A DNA stretch of 64,000 bases from the NCBI GenBank assembly GCA_030762935.1, contig CM060886.1:33155509-33219508 (forward strand), written 5' to 3'. Position 1 is the stretch's first letter; each line of letters begins with the position of its first letter. A model generated the notes under the pieces. That model saw nothing but the letters and a program-made list of their open reading frames with translations. It was not told the origin of the DNA and ran no database searches. The position numbers and the translations under genes are program-made. Positions 12,695 through 24,069 of the stretch are shown piece after piece. This DNA is from Hymenopus coronatus (Eukaryota; Arthropoda; Insecta; Mantodea; Hymenopodidae).

Positions 12695-13519
12695 TTTACT
12701 TTCTCTACACATACCATCCACGTGGTGTATAGAGAAGGTATTGCTATCCACACGAAAAATTCGATACCGAGATTTCACCGGAAATATATGTTTTGAGTCC
12801 TCCTGAATAAAAAAAAATTAGATATGGTCGCGTGTGTGCCTTTGGACAGAATAGCTCAAAAACGAAAAGACCGTTGAATACCAAACTTGGTATTTAAGTT
12901 TGTTATTTTCGAAAGATGCGACACGAAGATTTTCAACAAAATCCCCCCACCCCCCAACTACTCTTTACATGGCACTTTTTTCGAAAATTTGGATTTTCTT
13001 AAAAATTGCTCTAACGATTTTGACTAATAAAATATAAATCTTTAATTGTCTGGGAATAGCCTCTGAAGACTACTTTATTCTGAATGAATTTTACGGAATT
13101 TTGCAGAACTGCTAAACCGTAAGAGATGGACAAAAACGTACAACATAAAAAATGTAGAGCACGTTAAAACACGCAATTTATGCTATATAAATCTTTCGTG
13201 GAGTTGGTTGTTTTTGAGATATTCCTTGTGTTTAGTTTCACCTTTGAAAAACTTTTACTTTTCTCATACAGGAATTTGTCAACTCCTGTTCATACAAAGG
13301 AACTTCAGTCACATAGGAACCAGATTTTGATTATCATTTTAACCTATGGTACTCCCTTATTTCGCTTCTACTTACAAGGAAGCAAGTAATACGATTATTT
13401 TCCCTAAGTTTCTCTCTATTAGCATGAAGTAAATAGAAACTTAAGCTATAAGCTTTCCAAGAACAATTTGTTGCAAGAAATGTAGAGAAAGTCATGTGAA
13501 TGGAAAACATAAGATTTTT
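12694..13519 (-). repeat. PER copy, full length
   Basis: Hairpin end at left ('ttactttctctacacatacc...gtgtatagagaaggtattgc'); left-type end at right ('gtagagaaagtcatgtgaat...cataagattttt'). The microsatellite is nearly absent in this copy. Confidence 0.85.
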
Positions 13520-14268
13520 TTAAAATTATTTCCTTGTTTACTCAAACAGTTGCACAATTTGACCAGCACAGATGTGCTTACATATTTTAAGTGAGGACGA
13601 TAAACTCTCCAGTACAAATTATTTTAAAATACTGAATAAAATCTATGTAGCGTTCAATATTAATTGAAGTAATTGTTTGTCAATAAATTCGCATAGATTA
13701 ATGTAATAAAATAATTACGTTTGTTAAAAAAATGTATGTAATGTGAGGTTTGAAAGGTAGAACTTTGAGACCGTTAGTTGCCTTCATCATTATTATTACC
13801 ATCATTATTAGTAATTATTGGTTATTATTTATGTACAAATAAATATTTCTCATATGTATAAAAAGCTAGCTTGAAGTAAGTGTTTGTTTAGGGTGTTTAC
13901 GAAATTGGGTCGCTGCATAAGGGGAATATTCTTTGCTGAGGTAGAAAATTGGTAAAAGTCACGTACTACCATATACATGTGCGTGTAAAAGAGCAACAAG
14001 TGAAAGTGAACTGGGGTAAGTCTTTAACGTACAAGAAATGAGTTTTTCTCCATTGTATAAGTGCACTCACGAGGTATTTATAGTGCATTATGGGTAATAT
14101 GAACTTTATTATGGGACGCATAGACGCCAAGTTCGCGGATTTTTTAACCAATGGAAATAAAGTAGCCATGACACCATATTTTTCTATATAAGTAATAGCT
14201 TGAAGACAGTTTTGGCACAATGATAAGGTCAGTTGCTAGGCGCACAGCGTGATGTTCAGTGCTAGAAA
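13520..14268. other. Gene-free spacer
   Basis: A minus-strand open stretch at 13966-14220 (84 codons) has no motif I recognise. A short ATT-rich microsatellite-like patch lies near 13790-13830. Confidence 0.4.
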
Positions 14269-14270
14269 TA

Positions 14271-15597
14271 CGAGGTACGTCCAGAAAGTAAGTTCCATTT
14301 GGTAATAAAATTAAATTGCGTACAGATACAGAACAATTATTTATTGCACAAAATTCTAAAACTTTTAACTAATTTTCCACATAATTGCCGAAATTTTGCA
14401 GGCATTTCTCATAGCATGGCACAAGTTTTTGTATACCTTCTTCATAGAAGTTTGCCGCCTGTGTCTTCAAAAAATTGGAAACATTTTCTTTCAGCTCTTC
14501 GTCATTGTTGAAGTGTTGCCCGCCAAGGAAAGACTTGAGATGTAAGAACAGATGAAGGTCGCTAGGAGCGAGGTCAGGGCAGTACGGAGAATGGTCAAAC
14601 ACGCCCCAGCTAAATCCCTGTAGGAGATTTTTCGTCACATTTGCAGTGTGTGGTCGTGCGTTGTGAAGAAAAACAACACCTTTTGACAGCAATCCTCGGC
14701 GCTTATTCTGTATTGCGCGGCGCAATTTCCTAAGTGTCTCGCAATAAACATCTACTTTGATTGTTTGATCACGCGGTAAGAAATCAATGAGTAAGATGCC
14801 TTTCCTGACCAGAACACTGCGCACATCATTTTTCGAGGTGTCAAGAGTTGTTTCGGCTTAAACTTTGCTCGGGATGAAGTGTGTCTCCATTCCATTGATT
14901 GCCGCTTACTTTCAGGGGTGTCGTAAGAAACCCAAGTCTCATCTCCTGTGACTATCTGTGTCAGAAATTCTTCGCCATCTTCATCATAACGGGTTAAAAA
15001 CTGAAGTGTACCACCCATCCGTTTTGTTTTGTGTTGCTCAGTAAGAATCTTTGGTACCCAACGTGAGCAAAGTTTGCAAAATTTCAGTTTTTCGGTAACA
15101 ATTTCATGAATTAGTGATCGTGAGCTTTGGGGAAATTCCATAGCGAGAGCACTAATTGTAAATTTGCGGTTTTCCTGGATCTTGTCATCAATCGCGTAAA
15201 CCAGTTCTTTTGTAACCAAAGATGGACGCCCACTGCGTTCTTAATCATGCACTTCACTACGTTCTACACTGAACTGTCGGACCCATCTTCTCACCATTGA
15301 ATCACTCATCGCATTTTGTCCGTAAACTTTGCAAATTTGCCGAAAAATTTCAATTGGTTTCACTTTCCTAGCATTCAGAAAACGAATCACAGATCTGATT
15401 TCACAAGAGGCGGGATTTGCAATCAACATCGACATTGTAAACAAGCACAACAAAGCGTATGTGGCTGACAGCGATCTCAAAATGGAGCACGTTTCTTCTC
15501 CTTGATACAGAGCGTCTACCGCGCACGTGTGGAACTGTGATCGCAGCGCTGCAGCGGAAATAAATTGAAACGGAACTTACTTTCTGGACGTACATCG
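14271..15597 (-). mobile_element. mariner element, full length, inactive
   Basis: A 1327-bp element with terminal inverted repeats CGAGGTACGTCCAGAAAGTA (left) and its near-perfect complement at right, one mismatch in the first 26 positions. It is flanked by TA at 14269-14270 and 15598-15599. Size, TIR length and TA duplication fit the mariner family. The transposase lies on the minus strand. The right end is about 30 bp from the start of the satellite array. Confidence 0.92.
14369..15435 (-). pseudogene. mariner transposase, three lesions
   Basis: Cut-and-paste DNA transposase of the D,D34D type. From the Met at about 15435, the N-terminal HTH region (EIRSVIRFLNARKVK, YGQNAMSDSMVRRWVRQF) is followed by ERSGRPS, CSRWVPKIL and GDETWVSYDTPESK (first catalytic Asp). 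Next come the C-terminal core with LRRAIQNKRRGLL, ARPHTA and CPDLAPSDLHLF (third Asp), and the end FGNYVEN. Lesions: an in-frame TAA at 15241-15243, inside the linker before ERSGRPS; a frameshift at about 14797-14812, after CAVFW; and loss of the second catalytic Asp, with FLHNARPHTA where LHDNARPHTA is expected. Length and order otherwise match an intact mariner. Few lesions suggest a fairly young copy. Confidence 0.9.
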
Positions 15598-15627
15598 TAC
15601 AATGTAAAGCACAGTTGTCGCAGGTAT

Positions 15628-18600
15628 TAAGTTGCAGGAGGTGTTAGGAAACAAAGTAAGTTTAGTATGTGAGGCAAAGGTGCAGCAGGTGTTAGGAAAC
15701 AAAGTAAGTTGAGTATGTGATGCAAAGGTGCAGGAGGTGTTAGGAAACAAAGTAAGTTTAGTATGTGAGGCAAAGGTGCAGGAGGTGTTAGGAAACAAAG
15801 TAAGTTTAGTATGTGAGGCAAAAGTTCAGGAGGTGTTAGGAAACAAAGTAAGTTGAGTATTTGTGAGGCAAAAGTGCAGGAGGTGTTAGGAAACAAAGTA
15901 AGTTTAGTATGTGAGGCAAAGGTGCAGGAGGTGTTAGGAAACAAAGTAAGTTTAGTATGTCAGGCCAAGAAGCAGGAGGTGTTAGGAAACAAAGTAAGTT
16001 TAGTATGTGAGGCAAAGGTGCAGGAGGTGTTAGGAAACAAAGTAAGTTTAGTATGTGAGGCAAAGGTGCAGGAGGTGTTAGAAACAAAGTAAGTTTAGTA
16101 TGTGAGGCAAAGGTGCAGGAGGTGTTACAAACAAAGTAAATTTAGTATGTGAGGCAAAGGTGCAGTAGGTTTTAGGAAACAAAGTAAGTTTAATATGTGA
16201 GGCAAAGGTGCAGGAGGTGTTAGAAATAAAGTAGGTTTAGTATGTGAGGCAAAGGTGCAGGAGGTGTTACAAACAAAGTAAATTTAGTATGTGAGGCAAA
16301 GGTGCAGGAGGTGTTAGGAAACAAAGTAAGTTTAATATGTGAGACAAAGGTGCAGGAGGTGTTAGGAAACAAAGTAAGTTTAGTATGTGAGGCAAAGGTG
16401 CAGGAGGTGTTACAAACAAAGTAAATTTAGTATGTGAGGCAAAGGTGCAGGAGGTGTTAGAAACAAAGTAAGTTTAATATGTGAGACAAAGGTGCAGGAG
16501 GTGTTAGGAAACAAAGTAGGTTTAGTATGTGAGGCAAAGCTGCAGGAGGTGTTAGAAACAAAGTAAGTTTAGTATGTGAGGCAAAGGTACAGGAGGTGTT
16601 AGAAACAAAGTAAGTTTATTATGTGAGGCAAAGGTGCAGGAGGTGCTAGGAAAGAAAGTAAGTTGAGTATTTGTGAGGCAAAGGTGCAGGAGGTGTTAGG
16701 AAACAAAGTACGTTTAGTATGTGAGGCAAAGGTGCAGGAGGTGTTAGGAAACAAAGTAGTTTAGTATGTGAGGCCAAGGTGCAGGAGGTGTAAGGAAACA
16801 AGGTAAGTTTTGTATGTGAGGCAAAGGTGCAGGAGGTGTTAGAAACAGAGTAAGTTTAGTATGTGAGGCAAAGGTGAAGGAGATGTTAGGAAACAAAGCA
16901 AGTTTAGTATTTGAGGCACAGATGCAGGAGGTGTTAGGAAACAAAGTAAGTTTAGTATTTGAGGCAAAGGTGCAGGAGGTGTTAGAAACAAAGTAAGTTT
17001 AATATGTGAGGCAAAGGTGCAGGAGGTGTTAGAAACAAAGTAAGTTTGTATGTGAGGCAAAGGTGCAGGAGGGGTTAGAAAAAAAGTAAGATTAATATGT
17101 GAGGCAAAGGTGCAGGCGGTGTTAGAAACAAAGTAAGTTTAGTATGTGAGGCAAAGGTGCAGGAGGTGTTAGAAACAAAGTAAGTTTGTATGTGAGGCAA
17201 AGGTGCAGGAGGGGTTAGAAAAAAAGTAAGATTAATATGTGAGGCAAAGGTGCAGGCGGTGTTAGAAACAAAGTAAGTTTAGTATGTGAGGCAAAGGTGC
17301 AGGAGGTGTTAGGAAACAAAGTAAGTTTAGTATGTGAGACAAAGGTGCAGGAGGTGTTAGGAAACAAAGTAAGTTTAGTATGTGAGACAAAGGTGCAGGA
17401 GGTGTTAGGAAACAAAGTAAGTTTAGTATGTGAGGCAAAGGTGCAGGAGGTGTTAGGAAACAAAGTAAGTTTAGTATGTGAGGCAAAGGTGCAGGAGGTG
17501 TTAGAAACAAAGTAAGTTTAGTATGTGAGGCAAAGGTGCAGGAGGTGTTACAAACAAAGTAAATTTAGTATGTGAGGCAAAGGTGCAGGAGGTGTTAGGA
17601 AACAAAGTAAATTTAATATGTGAGGCAACGGTGCAGGAGGTGTTAGAAATAAAGTAAGTTTAGTATGTGAGGCAAAGGTGCAGGAGGTGTTAGGAAACAA
17701 AGTAAGTTTAGTATGTGAGGCAAAGGTGCAGGAGGTGTTACAAACAAAGTAAATTTAGTATGTGAGGCAAAGGTGCAGGAGGTGTTAGGAAACAAAGTAA
17801 GTTTAATATGTGAGGCAAAGCTGCAGGAGGTGTTAGAAACAAAGTAAGTTTAGTATGTGAGGCAAAGGTACAGGAGGTGTTAGAAACAAAGTAAGTTTAA
17901 TATGTGAGGCAAAGGTGCAGGAGGTGTTAGGAAACAAAGTAAGTTGAGTATTTGTGAGGCAAAGGTGCAGGAGGTGTTAGAAACAGACTCAGTTTAGTAT
18001 GTGAGGCAAAGGTGAAGGAGGTGTTAGGAAACAAAGCAAGTTTAGTATTTGAGGCACAGATGCAGGAGGTGTTAGGAAACAAAGTAAGTTTAGTATTTGA
18101 GGCACAGATGCAGGAGGTGTTAGGAAACAAAGTAAGTTTAGTATTTGAGGCACAGATGCAGGAGGTGTTAGGAAACAAAGCAAGTTTAGTATTTGAGGCA
18201 AAGGTGCAGGAGGTGTTAGAAACAAAGTAAGTTTAATATGTGAGGCAAAGGTGCAGGAGGTGTTAGAAACAAAGTAAGTTTAGTATGTGAGGCAAAGGTG
18301 CAGGAGGGGTAAGAAACAAAGTATGTTTAATATGTGAGTCAAAGGTGCAGGAGGTGTTAGAAACAAAGTAAGTTTAGTATGTGAGGCAAAGGTGCAGGAG
18401 GTGTTAGAAACAAAGTAAGTTTAGTATGTGAGGCAAAGGTGCAGGAGGGGTTAGAAAAAAAGTAAGATTAATATGTGAGGCAAAGGTGCAGGAGGTGTTA
18501 GAAACAAAGTAAATTTAGTATGTGAGGCAAAGGTGCAGGAGGTGTTAGGAAACAAAGTAAGTTCAGTATGTGAGGCCAAGGTGCAGGAGGTGTTAGGAAA

Positions 18601-19917
18601 CAAAGAAAGTTTAGTATGTGAGGCAAAGGTGCAGGAGGTGTTAGGAAACAAAGTAAGTTTAGTATGTGAGGCAAAGGTGCAGGAGGTGTTAGAAACAAAG
18701 TAAGTTTAGTATGTGAGGCAAAGGTGCAGGAGGTGTTACAAACAAAGTAAATTTAATATGTGAGGCAAAGGTGCAGGAGGTGTTAGGAAACAAAGTAAGT
18801 TTAATATGTGAGGCAAAGGTGCAGGAGGTGTTAGAAACAAAGTAAGTTTAGTATGTGAGGCAAAGGTGCAGGAGGGGTTAGAAACAAAGTATGTTTAATA
18901 TGTGAGGCAAAGGTGCAGGAGGTGTTAGAAACTAAGTAAGTTTAGTATGTGAGGCTAAGGTGCAGGAGGTGTTAGGAAACAAAGTAGTTTAGTATGTGAG
19001 GCCAAGGTGCAGGAGGTGTAAGGAAACAAGGTAAGTTTTGTATGTGAGACAAAGGTGCAGGAGGTGGTAGAAACAGAGTAAGTTTAGTATGTGAGGCAAA
19101 GGTGAAGGAGGTGTTAGGAAACAAAGCAAGTTTAGTATTTGAGGCACAGATGCAGGAGGTGTTAGGAAACAAAGTAAGTTTAGTATTTGAGGCAAAGGTG
19201 CAGGAGGTATTAGAAACAAAGTAAGTTTAATATGTGAGCTAAAGGTGCAGGAGGTGTTAGAAACAAAGTAAGTTTAGTATGTGAGGCAAAGGTGCAGGAG
19301 GTGTTAGAAACAAAGTACGTTTAGTATGTGAGGCAAAGGTGCAGGAGGTGTTAGAAACAAAGTAAGTTTAGTATGTGAGGCAAAGGTGCAGGAGGTGTTA
19401 GAAACAAAGTACGTTTAGTATGTGAGGCAAAGGTGCAGGAGGTGTTAGAAACAAAGTACGTTTAGTATGTGAGGCAAAGGTGCAGGAGGTGTTAGAAACA
19501 AAGTAAGTTTAGTATGTGAGGCAAAGGTGCAGGAGGTGTTAGAAACAAAGTACGTTTAGTATGTGAGGCAAAGGTGCAGGAGGTGTTAGAAACAAAGTAA
19601 TTTTATTATGTGAGGCAAAGGTGCAGGAGGTGTTAGAAACAAAGTAAGTTTAGTATGTGAGGCAAAGGTGCAGGAGGTGTTAGGAAACAAAGTAAGTTTA
19701 GTATGTGAGGCAAAGGTGCAGGAGGTGTTAGAAACAAAGTAAGTTTATTATGTGAGGCAAAGGTGCAGGAGGTGTTAGAAAACAAAGTAAGTTTAGTATG
19801 TGAGCAAAGGTGCAGGAGGTGTTAGAAACAAAGTAAGTTTAGTATGTGAGGCAAAGGTGCAGGAGGTGTTAGAAACAAAGTAAGTTTAGTATGTGAGCAA
19901 AGGTGCTTGTCGTGTGA
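15628..19917. repeat. Satellite array, about 90 units of 47-48 bp
   Basis: Unit words in order: 'gtgttaggaaacaaag', 'taagtttagtatgtg', 'aggcaaaggtgcaggag'. Units with 'ttaggaaac' are 48 bp, while units with 'ttagaaac' or 'ttacaaac' are 47 bp. Runs of 48-bp units stay in frame and give the plus-strand 16-residue period VQEVLGNKVSLVCEAK (15853-16092, 17297-17515, 18012-18230). The 47-bp units break this frame, so the array as a whole is not coding. Larger duplicated blocks exist: the variant run starting 'gtagtttagtatgtgaggcc' near 16757 recurs near 18985, and 'ggggttagaaaaaaagtaag' occurs near 17072, 17212 and 18447. The right third (about 19200-19910) is nearly all 47-bp units. Confidence 0.95.
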
Positions 19918-19985
19918 TATTTAACGGTTCTAGTCACAAATAAATTAGGATATACAAGTTAAAGCGTGTTGTGATATTCTTAAGT

Positions 19986-20107
19986 ATGCCTCCTAACTAC
20001 CCCCATTGTTACTCCAACCTGAGTGAGTCAGTTTCTTGTTCACCGGCCGACGTCATCGGAGATTTGAGCGGACCTGAAGCAAATAAAGCATTCGTCGCTA
20101 CAAACAG
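19986..20107 (+). CDS. Candidate first coding exon, unknown product
   Basis: ATG at 19986 with A at -3, then 40 codons of non-repetitive, GC-richer sequence (MPPNYPHCYSNLSES..., later GDLSGPEANKAF). It ends at a near-consensus splice donor, CAG/GTACGTGG, at 20107/20108. Unspliced, the frame stops at 20130-20132. No family is recognised. It lies 70 bp after the satellite, and its leader could equally be the region upstream of gag in a retroelement. No second exon can be assigned in the window. Confidence 0.25.
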
Positions 20108-20939
20108 GTACGTGGGGAGTGACGTGCTATAAGCAATTAGGCAAGGGAGTATCCACACACTCATTACACACAGTGGGGAACGCCACATACGTGGCCCACA
20201 CGTGACCGACGTTAACTGACTTATGTTTTTTAACGGCAGAATAAGAGAAACTGTCTGCTACTTATAGCGTTACTTGGATTTTGTCTTGTATTTGTGTCAT
20301 TCTAACTACTTAAGTTATTAAGGTTCTACATGGTTGTGTTGCTGATCCTGTTTAATGGCTACACGTGACTACTGTGAGAACCATGAATTGTTAAACATTG
20401 TGTTCATATTGTAAAAGTATACACATTGTGTATAAGGAAATAAATTGTTTCAACGGTGCGAAACGGAGAGCAGACGAACTGACATCCTAAGATAATCTAA
20501 GCTACGAACTTCTGAGCTCATGTACTCTTTGGTGCCACATGAAACTATTGCGCATGCGTAAGGTACCAATAGTATCAACCCTAGCGATTAAGGGCCCGTT
20601 TTAATGCTTTGTGTATCCCTGCAAAAGTCACAAGTGTAGTATGTACGTACATACACGTCACTGTGTGATACTTTTTATTTTAGAGGGGTTTGCAGAAGTG
20701 TACTCCTTCAGGTGTTAAATATAATTGTTACTGAAACATTCTCAGTTGCGCTACAGGCCTAATCCTACATTGCATTTATTTTGTCGGTACGAACAAATCA
20801 TATTGAACAACGGAGCAAAATATGAACGATTTATTATAAAATGCAAAAAAAGAAGATAGCATAAAAATAAAGTGCTTCCGGAGGGTTGAACTTTCAACTC
20901 CCCCAACATTTTAATCCGATGCTCACACGTTAAGCATTG
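20108..20939. other. Gene-free spacer left of the hAT element
   Basis: No gene supported. A CACGTG-rich patch lies at about 20175-20205 and an 'aaataaa' at about 20440. Confidence 0.35.
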
Positions 20940-20947
20940 CACTAAAG
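20940..20947. repeat. Target site duplication of hAT element, left
   Basis: CACTAAAG, repeated exactly at 23421-23428. Confidence 0.93.
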
Positions 20948-23420
20948 CAACGGTTCCCAACCGGTGTGCCCCGGCACCCTAGGGTGCCGTGTGATTGGCT
21001 AAGGGGTGCCGCGAGATATTAAGATAAACAAAAAAAAATACCTTCTACTGAAGCCTTAAGTCTTGTCTTGAAATAAAATAAGTCAAATCAATTACTCTCA
21101 TGCACGGCAGATGGTGATAGTGTCGATTCATTTCAATAATTCAGTTATACTAGTATCCCACAGATGGCATTACAGCTATACCCTGCCGAAAATTCCCGAG
21201 ACTACTCGCTTCCTCACGAACATTCCCGAGACTTCGACAGATGAATATATAAAAGTGTACGCCGCTTGGCGCTTTCATTTGTCTTCCTCGCGTTGATTCA
21301 CATTGTTTAGCTATGGATAAGTTCATTGTTAAACGTAAACGCCAGGACAGTGAAAGTGAACAGTCGGCTCCTACTGCTTGCTTTAAGAAGCCAAATCTTA
21401 CAGTTTCTCCCGGACCGTCGAATTCACCACATAAAGAAAAGACAAACGAAAGAAAAGAACATACCAGGACAGAGCGTATGGATTTAAGTGGAATAACAAC
21501 GAGGAAAACCCTATCCCTGTGTGTTTAGTTTGTGGCGAAACACTTAGCAACGAGGCCATGGTACCTAGCAAACTGAAGCGGCATCTTACAACAAAGCATC
21601 CTACTGTGTCACAGAAAAGTGTAATGCATTTTTCACATATATTAGAAGGGGAGAAGAAAACAGCTGTGCGAATGGTAAAGAGAGTGACCATAGGTGATAC
21701 CGCTCTTGAAGCCTCATTTAAAGTAGTAGAACTGATAGCTAAAAAAAAGAAACCTCATACTCTTGGAGAGGAAATCATTGGTCAAATTATAGTTTCAACA
21801 ATACTTGGCGAAGGAGCAGCTAATCAAATTTCGAAAGTTCCTCTGTCCAACAACACAATCAGCCGCAGGATATCTGAAATGTCATGCATAATCAACGAAC
21901 AAGTCACAGAGAAAATAAAAACTTATAGAACATTTGCTTGGCAAGTAGATGAGAGTCTCGATATTGGTGACAAACCGCAACTCCTTGGTTTTATCAGATA
22001 TATTGATGAAAAAGATATTAGTGAACAGTTTCTGTTCTGTAGACCGCTGGAGACTACAACCACAGACCATGATATTTTCGTTTCTATTAATTCCTATCTC
22101 AATGACCATGATCTTTCATGGAAAGATTGTTGTGGTAAATGTACAGATAGTGCGCCATCTATGTCTGGGAAAATTAAAGGTTTTACTGCCAGATCTCTCA
22201 ATGAAAATCCATCCATTATTATAACTCACTGTTTTCTGCATAGAGAGGCATTAGTCGTGAAAGCGTGTAATGAAGATTTTGCTGAAGTGTTTAACCAAGT
22301 TGTGAAAATGGTGAACTATATGAAGTCTCGACCTTTAAAGTGCAGAATTTTTGAACAGTTATGTCGCACAACGGATGCAGCTCATACCTCTTTGTTACTT
22401 CACACAGAAGCAAGGTGGTTGTCGCGGGGTCGTGTATTGAACCGGTTTCTCGAACTTAAAGAACAGCTAAAAACTTTTTTTAAGGATGAAAATCAAGACA
22501 CATTTCATGAGCTCTTACTAAGTGATTCTTGGTGTTTTGAACTGTCGTATCTGGTAGATATTTTTCATAAGCAGAATGAAATGAATGTTTCGATGCAGGG
22601 TCGACATGAAACAATAATCTCCTCAACCAATAAAATGAAAGGTTTTAAAAGAAAACTTAGTTCTTGGAAGTCTGCAGTTCAAAAAGGAGATTTGTCGAAC
22701 TTTCCATCTCTTCTTAATGTGGCAGGAGATAAAGATCTGGGTAAACTGAAAGACCGCATTTGTGATCACTTATCAAGATTGCAAGATGCAATAGATGCGT
22801 ACTTTCCAACTATTTCCACCACGAATCTCGACTGGGTTGTCTCACCATTTGATTTCGTAGATAGTGCAGAGGAAATAGATTTCACTGCTTGCGAACGAGA
22901 TGAATTTATTGATCTTTGCGCTGATTCCACACTCAAAGGTAAGTTCACCAAGAGTGAGGCGTCGGTGGCTAGTTTTTGGCTTCCACGGAGACAGGAGTAC
23001 CCTAACCTAATGAAGAAAGCAATTAACGCACTTTTGCCCTTTTCAACATCCTATCTATGCGAGCAAGCGTTCTATGCTATGGTGACAATAAAATGCAAAG
23101 CAAGAAATAGACTGAATAACCTTGAGGATGATTTGCGTGTTTCACTGTCAACTGTAAGACCCGACATCACATATCTGTGCTCTAAGCATCAATCACAAGT
23201 TTCACATTAATCATTAATCGAACAAAATTTATTGATGTAATTTTACTTAGTGATTGTAGTAAAGTTTACTGTATTATATTATGGTGTACGTTATTATTAT
23301 ATAATATTTCAATAAATTAACATATTAAGCTTAATTTTCTTTTAATTCAAGGAAGGGTGCCTCTGGTGTTTAATGTTATTCCCAAGGGTGCCGTGAACTT
23401 CAAAAGGTTGGGAAACACTG
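20948..23420 (+). mobile_element. hAT transposon, near-complete
   Basis: 2473 bp. Termini are CAACGGTTCCCAACC at left and the complement of CAGTGTTTCCCAACC at right. It is flanked by a perfect 8-bp duplication, as expected for the hAT superfamily. Subterminal 'agggtgccgtg' words occur near both ends (about 20980 and 23385). It carries one transposase gene on plus. The perfect duplication and a single frame lesion argue for recent insertion. Confidence 0.95.
21313..23210 (+). pseudogene. hAT transposase, ZBED5/FAM200-like type, one frameshift
   Basis: DDE transposase of the hAT superfamily. The N-terminal part (21313 on, MDKFIVKRKRQDSESE) is Ser/Lys-rich. A BED-type zinc finger follows, with CLVCGETLSNEAM and LKRHLTTKHP supplying C2 and H residues. 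Counting from the Met at 21519, a catalytic Asp lies in WQVDESLDIG (about 144) and a second acidic motif in CTDSAPSMSG (about 210). The RW-type helix ARWLSRGRVLNRF is present, and the C-terminal hATC dimerisation segment (LLPFSTSYLCEQAF, NRLNNLEDDLRVSLS) is complete. The N-terminal frame and the main frame are offset: the shift lies in the A-rich stretch about 21435-21455, because the zinc-finger frame is open only from about 21435. An assembly error there would make the gene intact. It resembles the transposases that gave rise to vertebrate ZBED5/FAM200 proteins. Confidence 0.9.
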
Positions 23421-23428
23421 CACTAAAG
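23421..23428. repeat. Target site duplication of hAT element, right
   Basis: CACTAAAG, identical to 20940-20947. Confidence 0.93.
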
Positions 23429-23565
23429 AATGCCACTATATCTGTGCTCTCCGAAATATGGGTGTTCACGTCACGGTCTATTGCGGTTTAATAGTGGAAT
23501 ACCTAATCATTTAATGCTGTAGCAAATAATTTAGAACCTATAGACCATAGGTTCCCTATGTCAAA

Positions 23566-23725
23566 CAGGTTTTTTATCCTGGACACCTCTACAATCCCCA
23601 AAATTTGTGCTGTCTAATTCTGGGAAAAACCTGTGTGTGTATAATATATATTGTGTTAGAACAATATCTTAGCTAGCTCCCTTTACGTTACTTCGTTTTC
23701 TCCACCCACAAAATGGTCGTATCAT
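23566..23725 (+). repeat. Duplicated spacer unit, uninterrupted copy
   Basis: Contains 'tctacaatccccaaaatttg', 'gtgctgtctaattctggg', 'ataatatatattgtgttaga' and 'tctccacccacaaaatggt'. The same words occur, split by an insertion, at 23984-24069 and 26319-26390. It therefore represents the empty site of that insertion. Confidence 0.75.
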
Positions 23726-23940
23726 ATACAAAATCAGAACAGCGAGTTCACTGCACTCTAAGCATGGATTAGAAAAGTGTAATATGATGTAATTTTACCT
23801 GAGACGCTTTTGATCATCAAACATTACGGTAGGCCAATGATAGAGTAATGGAGGAGGTAATGGAGGAGAAAGGTTTTCCTCGCTCAACTATTACCAATTC
23901 GCGCACCATTGATTAAAAATCCTAGAGGTTTTGAAACCAA

Positions 23941-23977
23941 TCTTGGTAGTGGTGGTGGGTGGGTGGTGGTGGTGGTC
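23941..23977. repeat. (GGT)n-like microsatellite
   Basis: Imperfect GGT/GGTG tract. Confidence 0.85.
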
Positions 23978-23983
23978 TCAAAA

Positions 23984-24069
23984 CTGTTTATCTTGGGTCC
24001 TTCTACAACCCCGAAAATTGTGCTGTCAAATTATGGGACACATCTTTGTGTATGTGTGTGTGTAATATA
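23984..24069 (+). repeat. Duplicated spacer unit, left part of split copy
   Basis: 'ttctacaaccccgaaaattg' and 'gtgctgtcaaattatggg' parallel 23610-23650. It ends '...gtaatata' directly at the left end of the insertion at 24070. Confidence 0.7.

Noticed and set aside
15628..19917. Protein with 16-residue repeats, or a CRISPR array
   Set aside because: Frames break at 47-bp units and there is no start, end or splice context. The units are contiguous with no unique spacers, so it is a satellite and not a CRISPR array.
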